From NCBI GenBank assembly GCA_036571765.1, contig BROE01000016.1, forward strand, positions 8,808,892-8,872,891: a stretch of DNA of 64,000 bases, read 5' to 3'. The notes under the pieces are model-generated. The model was not told where the DNA came from, ran no database searches, and saw only the letters and a list, made by a program, of their open reading frames with translations. A program made the translations under genes and the position numbers. Positions 35,998-48,181 of this stretch are shown one piece after another. The DNA comes from Plecoglossus altivelis. Lineage: Eukaryota; Chordata; Actinopteri; Osmeriformes; Plecoglossidae. Numbering within the stretch: position 1 is the stretch's first letter; the number at the start of each line of letters is the position of its first letter.

Positions 35998-37760
35998 TTA
36001 AAATCTCTCAGCGGTCCGACTGGCCACTGCCCTGATATTTCCATAGACCTTTGAAGGTGGGCTACCTGTAAAAGACACAAAACTGACATCACTTTCTAAA
36101 GCTCATTAATGCAACCGGAGCCTTTCCTTAAGCAATGTGGTAATGATTCTAAGATGTGATATCTCTTCTTTACCTAAGATGAGGTTGCATATCGCTGTCC
36201 GTGCCATCTTGATATTCTGGAAAGATCCTAAAATGTGTATTTTCCTAGGGAAAAAACGCCATGCCACACAAAGGTTTAGAACTCCTATATAACATTATGT
36301 ACATGACGATACTGGATATGTATTATTCCCATCTAAATGAGAGGTCTAAACTTGCTCACAGGAGCAGAAGGCTACACTCACGTATCTGCAAGCACAATTC
36401 GTGTCTTGGTGACATTTTCTATCGTGAATTTGGTTTTTCCTCCTTTCCCTGCTATCCTTCCAATAGCTCTGGACAAATGGTCTCCCTTCAGTGGTTTCAC
36501 TGCCGAGAAGAGACGCGTGAAAACACGAAGACGTTAAACGCAGGATAACTTTGCATGACACAACAAAGTAGAACAGAGTGTTGAATGGTAAAAACGACAG
36601 AACGGCAGTGAGGCCATCTCTTACCATCGGTGACCTCAAAGGTTTCAAGAAAGAGTTCGTCTAATCGGATGAGGGCTAGGGCATCCTGGAAGAGAGACAA
36701 GATAGGACGCAGTCAGACACTTTAAACATTAGAAGGAAAGGAGCCTCCTTAAAAGGATTATCTCGACTTCCAGTCCACAAAAGAAAGAGTCAAGGGGTAG
36801 TTAACCATGCATTCAACTTCTAAATGAAGATGCTTACCTCAACTTGAAATCCTAGAACAAAAGCCTTGACAAAATCCGCAGCTCTTGTGAGGGACCCGAT
36901 GTCCTGTGTCTCTTTACATGTCTGGAAGATCGTTTGTATGGTTAGCGTCATCTTACAAGGTTGCACCATGTTTCATGATGCTAAAGTGATGAAGACTTTG
37001 TGAATGGATTACTCAGGTAAATGTGGTTCCAAAAAGACACTGTTTAACACTTGGGAAGTGACTAACGCATTCATACGCTCCTAAAAGGAGGTGCAACCAT
37101 GCACCGAGGAGGACTGTGTCATTGCACTTACTTTGATTTCAACATTTCTGGTTTTGAGGTTAAATCTGACTTGAAGTTGGAGGTTCTCCACAATGGGAGT
37201 GAAAATCTTCAACCAGTTCTCTTTCAGGGGCGTATACCTGTGGGCTGGGACTGCTACTTTCCGCATGTCATCTGCGCCACCCTGTAAGGATAGTGTTTAC
37301 ATTGTTATAAAGACGACCATCAATGCAATTCAATCATGAGTCACCACGTACATGCCACGTGAAAGTAACATCAATGTTCTCGGAAATAAGACTAGGTAAC
37401 AGAATATCGACTGAAAGACGAAAAGGGAAGTTTTCCATGATCCATTTGCGCACGCGCGTAGCCTTACATGAGGGCAATCTGTGTGTTTGATAATCTCATG
37501 AAACATTTTTGGCAATGGTAAATCATGTAATCACATCAAATAAAAACATTATGTTACCATACCGTAAGTTTGTCGCCCGAAATTGGGGGAAACTGGGGTC
37601 GCTTGCATGCCACGGAGTCCTCTGGATCCATGTCCACTAGGTCCTGCTCGCGTTTTCGCTTTTGAGTCTTTTTTGATTTCACCTTGACGAACTCGTCTGC
37701 TTTGCTCTCACTGTCCATTGTGGCAGTAATTGCTGGAGTTGGGTTATTATCAGTGTCCAT
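35998..37760 (-). CDS. pno1: RNA-binding protein PNO1 (ribosome assembly, KH domain)
   Basis: Exons in transcript order: 37760-37563, 37281-37132, 36921-36838, 36685-36625, 36499-36382, 36244-36174, 36065-35998. They join in frame to 249 residues (human 252). PNO1/Dim2 is a nucleolar KH-domain protein of the pre-40S particle that guards the 3' end of 18S rRNA and recruits the NOB1 nuclease and the dimethylase. The first 66 residues are charged and poorly conserved, with a KKTQKRKRE basic cluster. From RYTPLKENWLKIFTPIVE on, the chain is nearly invariant, with the KH signature GRIAGKGGKTKFTIENVT and the terminus PSKVYGNIRAVASR then TAERF. The gene is tail-to-tail with ppp3r1 and head-to-head with wdr92. 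Confidence 0.96.
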
Positions 37761-38177
37761 TACAAATTTGATCTCTAATGAGAAAAATGAGCTGAAATTT
37801 GGGACGAATACTCAAACCTTGACATGCGGTTGTTCCCGTGTTGGTGTGAAAGACCTTATAGTGGTTCAACACGCGCCTGAAAAATATAAAATCCACAACT
37901 ATGACTCCACTGTGATAATATGCTCAATTACAAGTTAATTTAATGTCCGTAATTGACAAAATACGTTTTTTAATACTAAAGAAATTCTAACAACATATTT
38001 AATAATCAGAATACATTGCAAGTGTTCGCATTTCATCAGGCGAATATGTAAACAGCTTCAAGTACGGAACTAGGAGCACGTCGTTGGTCGTGTGGACGCA
38101 AGCCGTGTTGACAAGTTGTGGTAACAAACTGAAAGCCAGTTCTGTGACTTACTTGTTTCTATTATTTACCAGAAAAG
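37761..38177. promoter_or_regulatory. Bidirectional promoter interval, pno1 / wdr92
   Basis: Only 417 bases separate the two start codons on opposite strands. The interval must hold both 5'UTRs and both core promoters. No TATA box at a suitable distance is obvious, as is usual for shared housekeeping promoters. Confidence 0.65.
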
Positions 38178-41100
38178 ATGACAACGCCATTTGAGAAGCC
38201 ACAAATAATAGCTCACATACAGAAAAGTTTAAACTACACAGTGTTTGATTGTAAATGGATACCTTGTAGTGCAAAGTTTGTCTGCATGGGAAACTTTGCA
38301 AGGGGGACTGGGGTGATGCAAATTTACGAAGTGCAACATGGAGAGGTCCAACTGGTGAAAGAGGTATATTTTGATTTCTCGCGGTCCCGTTTTTAATATA
38401 GTAACATAGCATTTTTGCTACTATGTTAGCTCTATTCTGTGACCTGCTGATTTGCTCAATTGCTAGCCAGCTAGTTTCCTAACCTCAGTCTTCTAGAACA
38501 GTCCTGGCAGGATCTGCCTGTTACCATGGCAACTTGTTGCTAACAAGGAAAGGATACCCAGTATAAACCGTCGTAGCAAGCACATCTATAAACTAGTCCT
38601 AACAACTAGCCTCCTTGGTCATGCATGTGTCTGAATTCTGAACCAAGCCTGCGATTGTGTATGTTTTAGATTGAGAAAGCAAAGCCCATAAAGTGTGGCA
38701 CTTTCGGTGCCACATCTCTTCAACAACGGCATCTGGCAACAGGAGATTTTGATGGGACTCTCAACATCTGGTATTCCCGACATTTGAATGTATACTAGAG
38801 CTAAGGCTTCTAATAATCACTATGCTACAGTACATGCATATTTTAGACACTAGCTCCTTAGCATAAAGCTACCTTAACATAAGGGTTTTGCTTTTAACAC
38901 CCCAGGAATATAATGTAACAGTGAAAGCAACTCACACATCCTGGCAATGAAAGGCATGCATGAATGAGTGCAAAATCATTTGTAAGCCTGGGATTCATTT
39001 TGTGCTGTGATCCACCGTCTGCAGGAACCTAGAGGTACCTGAGGTGCCAGTGTACTCAGTGAAGGCTCACAAGGAGATCGTGAACAGCATAGATGGTGTT
39101 GGAGGACTTGGGATTGGTGACGGTGCTCCTGAAATAGTCACCGGGAGCAGAGATGGTAACTTGGATGTGACCATGAAAAGCCTGCTTGTGCGGCAGTCCT
39201 TAATAAACAGTTCATTTAGTGAACAGAATCTACCTTACATGTTAATGCTGCTTTGGTATTGGCAAGCAACTCGGTTTATTGTCTGTGCATTTTCAAATGA
39301 TGATCTGTGTGAGTCAAGCCTCACTTCTCATCAAGATGAAGAATGTGTCAGCGATTTCATGAAGTGCACTATTGTGGGGTTCTCGTTGCTTTACAGGCAC
39401 AGTCAAGGTGTGGGACACACGGCAGAGAGACTCACCCGTGGCCAACATGGAGCCAGGAGAGGGGGAGACCAAGAGGGACTGCTGGACGGTGGCTTTTGGT
39501 ACGCAGTGGGAGGAGATGACATAGAGGAGATCCCTTCCTCAAGTCTAGGGGTCTTTGGTATCAGCTTCCTGTACTTAACAAGTCCACCTTATGAATATGT
39601 TGAATTCTTTGAATTGTTTTGGACAGTTTTGGAAACTTATGGTTTGAATATTATCACTCAGTTAATCTGACCTACTGGGCCCAAGAGAAATGTGCCCTGT
39701 CAATTTCAAATGTCAATATATTCTTATTTAACATCTGATCTTTTATAATATATACCCCCCCAAAAAATATGTAATTCTCAGGTCATGCGTTTAATGACCA
39801 AGACCGCTGCGTCTGTGCTGGCTATGACAACGGTGACATCAAACTCTTTGACCTCCGAAACATGTCTCTAAGATGGGAAACCAACATCAAGAATGGGGTG
39901 AGTTGCCTTGTTTGTATGCTTGCTAAAAAACAAAACTGGCTTGCATGGTCTCCTACAGCATACTTTCCTCCTTTAGTATGAATTGATTAGATTGACTGTC
40001 ATTATGACCTTGGACTAAACTGATTGTGAATATTGTTTTTGTTCACTCAGAGATGGCTATGTTAGATGTTTTCTTGCGTTACGGATGGAGACATTTAAAT
40101 GTTTATCTCAAGTGCAAACGTCTGCAATGTACTGTCTAAGGGCAGTACTTTATATTTCATTCAACACTTTGTTCTGTATGAAATGTCATCATTCTTAATG
40201 TTTACACTGTATTTTTCCCCCAAATGTTTTCTAGTATTTCTAATCATTTCCCAGTACTACCATCACCCTTTGCTATTGTCACGGTCCAGGTGTGTTGCGT
40301 GGAGTTTGACAGGAAAGACATTAACATGAACAAACTGGTGGCCACTTCATTGGAAGGGAAATTCCACGTCTTTGACATGCGGACCCAGCATCCCACTAAG
40401 GGCTTCGCGTCTGTGTCTGAAAAGGTAATTCGGTCGTATATTTCTGGGAGGGAGGACTATGAAGTTGGCCCTTTAACATTTTCACAGCTGGAACTACTTT
40501 GTCCAACAAGCTCTTGGGTCAGAAAGCAGTCGGTTGCCAAGATGGACAATGAGGAAAGGGCTGCGTTAGGTTTCTTGATGCCCATGTGAAAATGCTGTGA
40601 AAACACACTTCACCTCCCTGAACGCACAGCTGACTGCTTGAAACTGTCAGTGAGGCTTCAGTGAAATCAACTGGCAACTCCTTTCCTCCTGCTGCTAGTT
40701 TGATTAATTAATAACCCATGTGTGATTGTGTGATCAAAATCATTTTCAATCCCATTCTCCATTACGTAAGTAAGAAGAAAGCTGGCTGTATATAAAGGTA
40801 CGTTATTCTAGTGGTGCTACTTACTAATCCACTAACGTGATTTCAGGCCCATAAATCTACTATCTGGCAAGTAAGGCATCTGCCTCAGAACAGAGATATC
40901 TTCATGACGGCTGGTGGAGCAGGCAACCTTCATCTATGGAAATAGTAAGATCTTTTAATACCTTTCTTATTATTATGATTTTGTGCTGCATCAATCTTAT
41001 TATCCTTCTGAAGCCTGAAAATGAGCACATATTGCCTGTTCATCGATCATCGAGCACATTGTTTGATCCTCTAGCGAGTACCCTGCCCAGAGAAGTAAGA

Positions 41101-41282
41101 AAGATGCAGATGAGGTGGATATGGGTGTGGCCGGCACAGTCAACCTATTGCAAAACGTCACTCTGTCATCCCAGCCCATCGCCAGCCTGGATTGGAGCCC
41201 TGATAAGCAGGGCCTGTGTGTTTGCTCTGCCTTCGACCAGTCTGTCCGTGTGCTTATTGTGACTAAGCTCAATCGCGTGTGA
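38178..41282 (+). CDS. wdr92: WD repeat protein WDR92 / dynein assembly factor DNAAF10
   Basis: Exons 38178-38363, 38670-38770, 39025-39155, 39397-39498, 39782-39897, 40290-40424, 40847-40944 and 41075-41282 join in frame to 358 residues (human 357). It is a beta-propeller that works with the R2TP/prefoldin-like co-chaperone in cytoplasmic preassembly of axonemal dynein, so it matters in ciliated cells. Conserved strands include YDNGDIKLFDLRNM in exon 5, LVATSLEGKFHVFDMRTQHP in exon 6, FMTAGGAGNLHLWK in exon 7 and SLDWSPDKQGLCVCSAFDQS in exon 8. The long open frame from 39044 crosses intron 3 and is only partly coding. It is flanked by a shared promoter with pno1 and an AATAAA at 41794-41799. 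Confidence 0.96.
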
Positions 41283-42145
41283 AGAGGACTAAGGTGGAAG
41301 AATATGCAGATAGAACCTTTATATGTATGTGAGGGGCAATGATACCTTCCCACTCTGAACTGAACACGGCTTTGTTGACATTCAATGTATATGTCATCCC
41401 TCTAGTATACCTGGAATGGTCTGACTGGTCTCAGTCAGATGGTTGTCCTAAAACAAGCTTTTGCTTATTGGTGCCTTGCTAAACACAAAGTACAATCTGC
41501 ATATATAGAATTGATAATGTTTGTTATCCAATCAAAGAATTCCCCAGCCTTCTTTCATTGGGTGTTGTTAGAATGAACTATCCTCCTCTCAAAATGTTGT
41601 GGGGGTCAAATGACTTGTCCTTGTTTTTTCTTACTCTCTCGTTATTTCTATTGATTAGAATGTTCACTCCAAAATTAATTTATAATGAATGCTGCAGAAT
41701 CTTAATATCTTGCTGCAGTTGGCGTAAATGTTTATTCCTTTACGGAGTTGGTCCTTTGTGTTGGACTGTTGTCAATGAATGTGTTTTCCAAAAAATAAAT
41801 GGACTTGGAGAAAAATTATAGGACTGTCTGACTTGCTTTTGTGCTTTAATAGAAAAAAGTGCCCAAATAGAAACCTTGAAATAACAGAGGTCATGAAAAT
41901 CGCATTGAAAAGCAGGCAATAGTCATTCCTGGAGAATGTTGCCAACAAATCAAAGATCACGCTTGTTTTTTTGTACAAATGACGACGAAATGGTGCATGT
42001 GCTTGAAAAAGAACGGTGATGTCAGCTTTTCTCTTTGTGTGAAATATATTTAGTTTAATCAAGTAACTATCCTTTATTCGCCACATCACAGAATTCAGGC
42101 ATCATCATGGAAGTGAGAAGAGTCTCGTGGTCAAAGCAGGGGTTT
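41283..42145. other. Convergent 3' region of wdr92 and gene B
   Basis: wdr92 has AATAAA at 41794-41799. Gene B has a minus-strand AATAAA read as TTTATT at 42073-42078. The 3' ends lie roughly 240 bases apart. No other coding content was seen. Confidence 0.6.
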
Positions 42146-45100
42146 TCAGATCCAGCACTTAAACTTGAAGAAGTCCTGTAGATCCTTGTCATCCACTGAC
42201 TTGTTATGGATCCCAGCATAAACACTTTTCAGAAGATGAGTCTTGAATTTCCCATCCAGGATATCAATGTATTTCTCTATGCAACCTTGAAAGACAAACA
42301 CAGAATATAAAAACAACAACCATAAACCTAAAAAGAGAATAGACCCCCCCTCCACATGGTGTTTATCTTACCCAGGCCCATGACCTTCCCGTAGGCTACG
42401 AGGTTGGGCCCTAACTGGGGGTGGTCGTACAACTCCAGCTTCATGAGGTTGCGGACGATCTCGCCGGTGATGAAGGCGTCGTCAAACGTCTGCTCGGCCA
42501 CAGGCCTCAGGGGGAACTTGCAGTACACCTCCACGGCAGCCAGGGGGTCCGACTTCACCAGCATTTCTGCCAGCTCAACGTAGGCATCATGGACCTGAGC
42601 CGTCAATCAATAAGGGACCGCAAGTCCAAATGGGCATCGAATAAGCTCCACAACTGTTGTTTTTTCCGGTACATTCCTTAGTGGTCTGGGGAACACACGG
42701 ACTGACCTCTGGTGCCATGGAGATGACTTCCTGGTAGAACTGGCAAGCCTGGTCCTGTGTGTTTGCGTTGCGAGAGAGGGCGCGGGCCAAGCCTAAGCGG
42801 GGGGCGTGGGACCGTCGGTTCACAGGGGTGGGGCCGCCTGGGCATTCAGCTACTGCTGACTCTGCTGTGGAATTATGTTCATGTTGTCACAAGACAGACA
42901 CAGGCACACGCACAGACGGTTGGATACTGATGTAACCAAATAAACAGACTGCTTTACAGTGAATAGGTATGGATGCATGTGCAATCCTGATCGGAACTGG
43001 GATCTTGATCCCCTCAACCACCACCCCACCCCACCCCACCCCACTCCTACTCCTACTCCTACGCCACCACCACTACTCCAACTAACCACTACGCCACCCC
43101 TACTCCACCTCTACCCCACCCCACCCCCCTGCTCCCTCTTTCCTCTCTCCCCCAGGTTTGTGTAGTCTACCCTGTGGAGCTTCTGCTTTGGTAGTGCTGG
43201 GGGAGCAGTCTGTTTTGGACTTGCTGGGGGAGAGCTGAGTCTTGGAGCTGGGCTTTGCCGGGGCTTTGGATGATCCATCTGTCCTGGGAGCAGCAACCGC
43301 TCCAGCTCGCCCCCTGCAGGGGAGATGTAGAACTGTGATCTGGAGCAAAGGGAATGCCTGTGGTCTGATTCTGTGCTCATTCTATTTTTCATGGGGAGGG
43401 TGGTCAATGCAGTGTAGTCTCATCTACTGCAAACAGTCTCAAGTTCAAGCTGAAACAGGAGCAAATCATTTTTCAAAGCACGAGGGAGAATGCGGAACAA
43501 CGTAGAAACGCAATGTTAGTGTTGAGCATTTGAAAACAAAAATGACCTTATCACCTATCAGCATAATCCCTCATAGCATCTAATGCTCTGATTCTGCTCC
43601 TTTGAAATCTTTACTGGTCTGACTCACCGAGCCACAGGAGGCTTGGCAGGGGGGGTGGTCTTGGCAACTCCTTGAGCGGGTGCCCCAGGGGCCTTGGCGA
43701 CCGCTGCAGCCCCCCCTCGACCGGGGCCTCCCCTGCCACGCCCACTTCCTCTCCCAGCAGCCCCTCCGTCGGAAGGCCCCACGGCCCCTGTGGATTGGCT
43801 GGCTGTCTGCTTGGCGGCTTTCTCCTTCTCGGAGGCCAGCTTTTCCTGCCACCACTCCTGCTCTGCGAATCGCAGGGAGAAATAGCACTGCAGGTTGTAA
43901 AGGGGCACGCTTTCAAGCAGCTAATACGCTTGCGTGTCCACGTGCGTGTGCATTTAAACAGGATCCTTATCATGTACATTCCAATTCTTTATATTGCTTG
44001 ATATGTTGCGCATACACCAGCACACGTTTCTCATTGGTCAGAATGACACACAAGCGTTTCTGTCTTACTGGTCAGCTGGGCGGGAGGCTCCCCACGCTGA
44101 GGCTTGTCCTCCAGCTCGAGGCTGGCCTGGAAGCTGAGGCAGGCGTCGGCCAAGATGGCCTTCGACCTCTCTGACTCAGGGTCGTTGTCAAATTGCGCCA
44201 ACTGGGCCAGACCCAGAAGGTACAAAGCATGGCCGTCACGAGGAGTGGTCACCACTGCCATCTGACACACCTGTGCGGGGGATTGTATTGATCATAAAGA
44301 TTTGCTGAAGATTTGGAACTGCTTAGGGTCCATGTGAAGGCCTGCCACTGTTTCACCGCTCAACAGCGTATGAGGCTAATTTAGTATGTGTACAGTGGCC
44401 ACTCCCACTCAGGAGTTAATGCCAGTGGTCAGACATTGTTTGACTATTTACTCCGAACCCCATTCAAACTCATTCAATCCAACACATGATCTGATGCAAC
44501 TGGATCAAAACATGACTCCACAATGGTCTTACCTTCTCCTGCATTTCCAGCAGTTCCCTACAGGGGGCGATAGTGGTGAGGCGGATGAGGGCGGCGAGGG
44601 CCTGGCACCTCTTGGTCACCGAGGCCTGTCTCTCCGTGCTAGGCTTGGCCAGCAGGAGACCCTGAAGAAGGGCAAAGTGGGCATCGAGCAGCACCCACTC
44701 CAGCTGTAGCGCCACTTCTCCCCGACACACACACCGACACACACCCTGGGCTGCCAGCACTGCAATACTGGGGGGTAAGAAAGAGGGATGGGTTTATAAA
44801 CACAGGCTCACATAACACAAATATATTATGAATATATTTTAGATCTTTAGAAGACATCTAAGGTATTAGATATTAACTAGTATGGAAATGTATCCCTTTT
44901 AAAAAGAAAGAAGTAAAAATACCAAGTAACTCACGTGTGATAGACTTGCTCTCCACTCATAGTCTTTCCTGGGAGAGTGTTCTTCTGGAGTGCGGCCCCT
45001 AGCATGAGGCAGCCACGCAGGAAGTGAGGGCTGAGGCTCGACAGGGGATCCCAGACGGCCTGCTCCACGCCGCTGTGAACGACAGCTCAGGTCATCCCAG

Positions 45101-45941
45101 GACCTCCAGGGCAGTTCCAAACCCCCTGCTCCCGCTCCCGCTCCCTTACCTGTCGCTGCAGTACTGAGCGATGACGTGCTCCAGTCCCTGCAGAAGAAAA
45201 ACAGCCCCCTCCTTCCTGGCCTCCTCCGAGGCTCCGCTGTCCTGCTGCAGAAGAGCCAAGCCTGTATAGAACCTACATGGGCACACACATATTACGCTGA
45301 AACTAAACCTAATATTTAGACATCCAACCAGGGAATGATTCTTGTAGGTCGTCATAGTGGTGGTGGTGGTGGTGTGGGGGGGGGGGGGTGTTGTGGCTCC
45401 ATGTGGAGAAACCCCCCCCATACCTGAGAGCAGGCTGGCAGGGTCGGAGGGCCAGGCCAGTCTGCAGGTGCTGCAGGGCCGCACGCTCCAGCCCCTGCAG
45501 CAGCAGTAGCCGCCCCGTGTGCAGGTTGAACTCCCAGTCGTCTGGGCTCAGAGTCCAGGCGTCCAGGTACTTCAGAGAGGCTCTGTGCATGCAGCTCTCT
45601 TTGTCCCGGAGGCCTGCGCTGCCATCCTGGGATAACAGCGGTACAGCGTAAAGGGCTCATCAATACCTTTCATCTCTACTATGAAACGTATTGATAGGCA
45701 TAGGAATCGGTTCAACTAATTTGTCATTAGTTCTCATGGTAACAGTTACAATAAAGTACACTTGGTCTGTGCATTATCTTCCCGTTAGCTTAAAATAATA
45801 TGTAATAAGACTCCTAGATTGATTTTAGACACTGAATGATCAATGACATTTCACCAGCCAGTGAAGTCCTCTGAAGTCTACCTTCACCTTTCATCTAATG
45901 GCCATTGATCTGACAGTTCAGAGAAGGCATGGAGATCACAG

Positions 45942-45995
<54 letters not shown>

Positions 45996-46793
45996 AGACA
46001 CACACATTCCCTTCAGAGCTCCCATCACATTATTATTAGAGAAGGTGGAAGGTCCAGTGGCCCTGTTTCAGAATAGTTTGAGTAAGACATGAAACAGATC
46101 CGTTGCGGATGGTTCAGCGTCAGCCTACCTTGCCAGCCTTCTTGGACAGCCAGATGTAGAGGGTTTGGACGTAGTCGGCCTTGCCTGACTGGCCCTGGTC
46201 CTTCAGCTGGTGGTACTCAGTGTCCACGGCCTTCAGCTGGTTCTCCAGGGTCGGCGTGCCAGTGAAACCATGGAGCTTACAGAGAGCCAAGATGTCGTCC
46301 TGAAGGCTTGTCGCCTTGGCCCCGCTCAGCTCTGCTGAATCCCCATCTGCCTGATGATATCATGAGAACGGTGATTGAAAACAACAATTGGTTTTGCTGT
46401 TTGGTTAGAAGTATCAGGTTAATCTCATTATCCATTGAAAGCCCCCAGGTTGCAGGGAAAACAAACTGCTGCATAATCATGTTGCTCAAAGAGCAGCAAC
46501 AGTAATCTCGGTTTTACTGCAATAGCAATGCAGCGATACTATAGCAGTGAATGAATAAATGTTGATGATCAACACTGCACCATATCTCACACAGATGACC
46601 GTGTATCTGTAAATTACCTTTTTCTTCAAGCCATACATCTCTGTAGCATAGTGTTGTTCCTCTAGAACCTGCCCCAGCAGGAAGTGGAACCTGGGATCCC
46701 TGGGTTTCAGTTTGATGGCTGAGGCGTAGTGGATGGCAACCTGTTCCAGGCTGTCTAAAGGAGACTGCCCCTCCTCATACTGTAGCATGTCAC
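42146..46793 (-). CDS. Unrecognised TPR protein with RG-rich linker (gene B)
   Basis: Twelve exons in transcript order: 46793-46618, 46350-46129, 45626-45424, 45272-45150, 45072-44935, 44767-44533, 44270-44069, 43862-43628, 43313-43171, 42864-42707, 42594-42372, 42285-42146. All phases agree. From the first in-frame ATG (46788) they give 730 residues, but the first exon has an acceptor before it and enters in phase 1, so an upstream start exon is likely. TPR-like helical pairs are visible near 15-50 (AIHYASAIKLKPRDP), 180-210 (ALQHLQTGLALRP then FYTGLALLQQ) and 375-390 (GHALYLLGLAQLAQF). Residues 433-455 are charged and 468-482 are an RG box (GRGSGRGRGGPGRGG), then a Lys/Ser/Pro-rich linker to about 555. 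A conserved-looking helical C-terminus follows (YQEVISMAP, VAYGKVMGLG), ending FKFKCWI. No signal peptide or membrane segment was seen. Probably a cytosolic scaffold; function unknown. Confidence 0.85.
43020..43135. repeat. C-rich tandem repeat (CACCC / CTACTC)
   Basis: CACCC units, then CTACTC units, then CCACC units in the gene B intron before the exon at 42864. The opposite strand is G-rich. Confidence 0.9.
45358..45390. repeat. (GGT)n then poly-G tract
   Basis: TGG repeats run into a G12 stretch in the intron between gene B exons 3 and 4. Confidence 0.9.
45941..45990. repeat. (CA)n microsatellite
   Basis: About 25 CA units in a gene B intron. Confidence 0.97.
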
Positions 46794-46817
46794 CTGGAGA
46801 AACACAAGCAGGAGCTT

Positions 46818-46818
46818 A

Positions 46819-46868
<50 letters not shown>
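46818..46868. repeat. (CA)n microsatellite
   Basis: About 25 CA units just upstream of the first mapped gene B exon. Confidence 0.97.
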
Positions 46869-46870
<2 letters not shown>

Positions 46871-47148
46871 ACAACAAGACCAGGCAGTGACGACATCTTG
46901 GCTCCAACAGACAGGCTAGCAGCCAAGGTCTCATAACAATACAAGGAATTTAGGTCTTCGTGTGAGAGCCACTTTTCTTTCACTTATGAATTATTGCATG
47001 TATCTTTTTGCATTAAATATAGAGCAAGTATAACTTGTCTTGGCAAGAACGCCTATTACCTGTCACCCTGCATTGATGTCAAAATGTTTAACGTCCAAGA
47101 TGATTTTAAAAGGTTGCACACTACCCGTTTGTTAACATGCAACTATGT

Positions 47149-47214
47149 GGCTGGATAGCTCAGTGGGTAAGTTGCCAGACTTTCACAAAGGAGACCTGGG
47201 TTTGAATCCAGACT
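47149..47214 (+). repeat. tRNA-like element, probable SINE head
   Basis: A-box-like TAGCTCAGTGGG at 47156-47167 and B-box-like GGTTTGAATCC at 47199-47209 have tRNA spacing, and the 5' GGCTGGA can pair with 3' TCCAGAC. The anticodon arm is imperfect, so a tRNA-derived SINE or tRNA pseudogene is more likely than a working tRNA. Confidence 0.55.
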
Positions 47215-47963
47215 ATGATTAGAAATAACATATGGATAATCAAATAAATTCAATTCAAATCAATACAGACCCAAACTTACCACACAAATACTGCTTAACT
47301 TAAATATCGCTCCCTAGATAAACAGTATCTTGCCTTAAGGCAGACTACAAAGCACCCGATGTACGTTACCATGCATGGACAGTGCAGTGAAGGAGATACA
47401 ACATAAGTAACAATCTACACCGATGCATCCAAACTCCTACAGGAATATTGAAGTACACTCTGCTCAGTTAGATGACAGAATAACTGGAGGTGGTAGACAG
47501 GGGTGGTTATGCACCACTACCTAACTGTAAGACAGTAGAGTGACCCTAACTGGTGTATACAGACAATACCTGACAAAGTACCCTACAAAGACACAATACC
47601 GCACATAACATGAAAAGGAGGGAAATAACCAACGCCTCAAATGATTAATTCTGATTGGAAAGAAACTGGCATAGTGGCTACAGCAGCTCCCAGGAAATAC
47701 ACCAAATATTTCAGTTTGCCCAACACCCTCAAGTACCCAGGCCTCTGGTAGACGACCTTGGATGGACTGCCCTCAGAGAACAGATTCATACATAACTAAT
47801 ATAAACAGTGATTTAGAATGCAAGGATTTCCACCACAATAGAAAGGAATTCCACCCTTAAAAACATCATTTGAAATGTATTTCCCAACAACAACAACAAC
47901 ATAGAAACATTTGAACATTTTCCACCTTAACATTAAACATTCTGAAAAAGTAGACTTCTTGTA

Positions 47964-47973
47964 TTTATTTATT
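47964..47973 (-). terminator. Polyadenylation signals of gene A (minus strand)
   Basis: Two overlapping TTTATT hexamers (AATAAA on the minus strand) about 210 bases after the gene A stop. They support gene A ending before gene B begins. Confidence 0.55.
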
Positions 47974-48181
47974 GAGGCTTGGCCCTACACACCAGCCTCT
48001 CTCGGGTGTCGATAATTATGTTTTACAGCCAATGACTCCTACCCAATACTCTACTATCAGTCTCTGATGTCATTTATCATGTCATCACCACTGACAATTA
48101 GTCAGGCACAAGTGGCTTGAAAAAGACTTACAGTAACTTGAGTGCCTGCATGTCAAGGGAAGCCTTTTAAGCTAACGTTAA

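Larger units (their letters stand above)
46869..48181. other. Interval between gene B and gene A
   Basis: Contains the tRNA-like element (47149-47214), a candidate first exon for gene B (minus 47376-47370: ATG, CAT, G then GTAACG, giving Met-His-Gly into the phase-1 exon), and a minus-strand polyadenylation signal for gene A at 47964-47973. No other coding content was recognised. The candidate start exon is speculative. Confidence 0.4.

Noticed and set aside
39044..39670. 208-codon frame as an independent gene
   Set aside because: It is wdr92 exon 3 read through an intron into exon 4 in another frame. The spliced frame gives the full WD-repeat protein.
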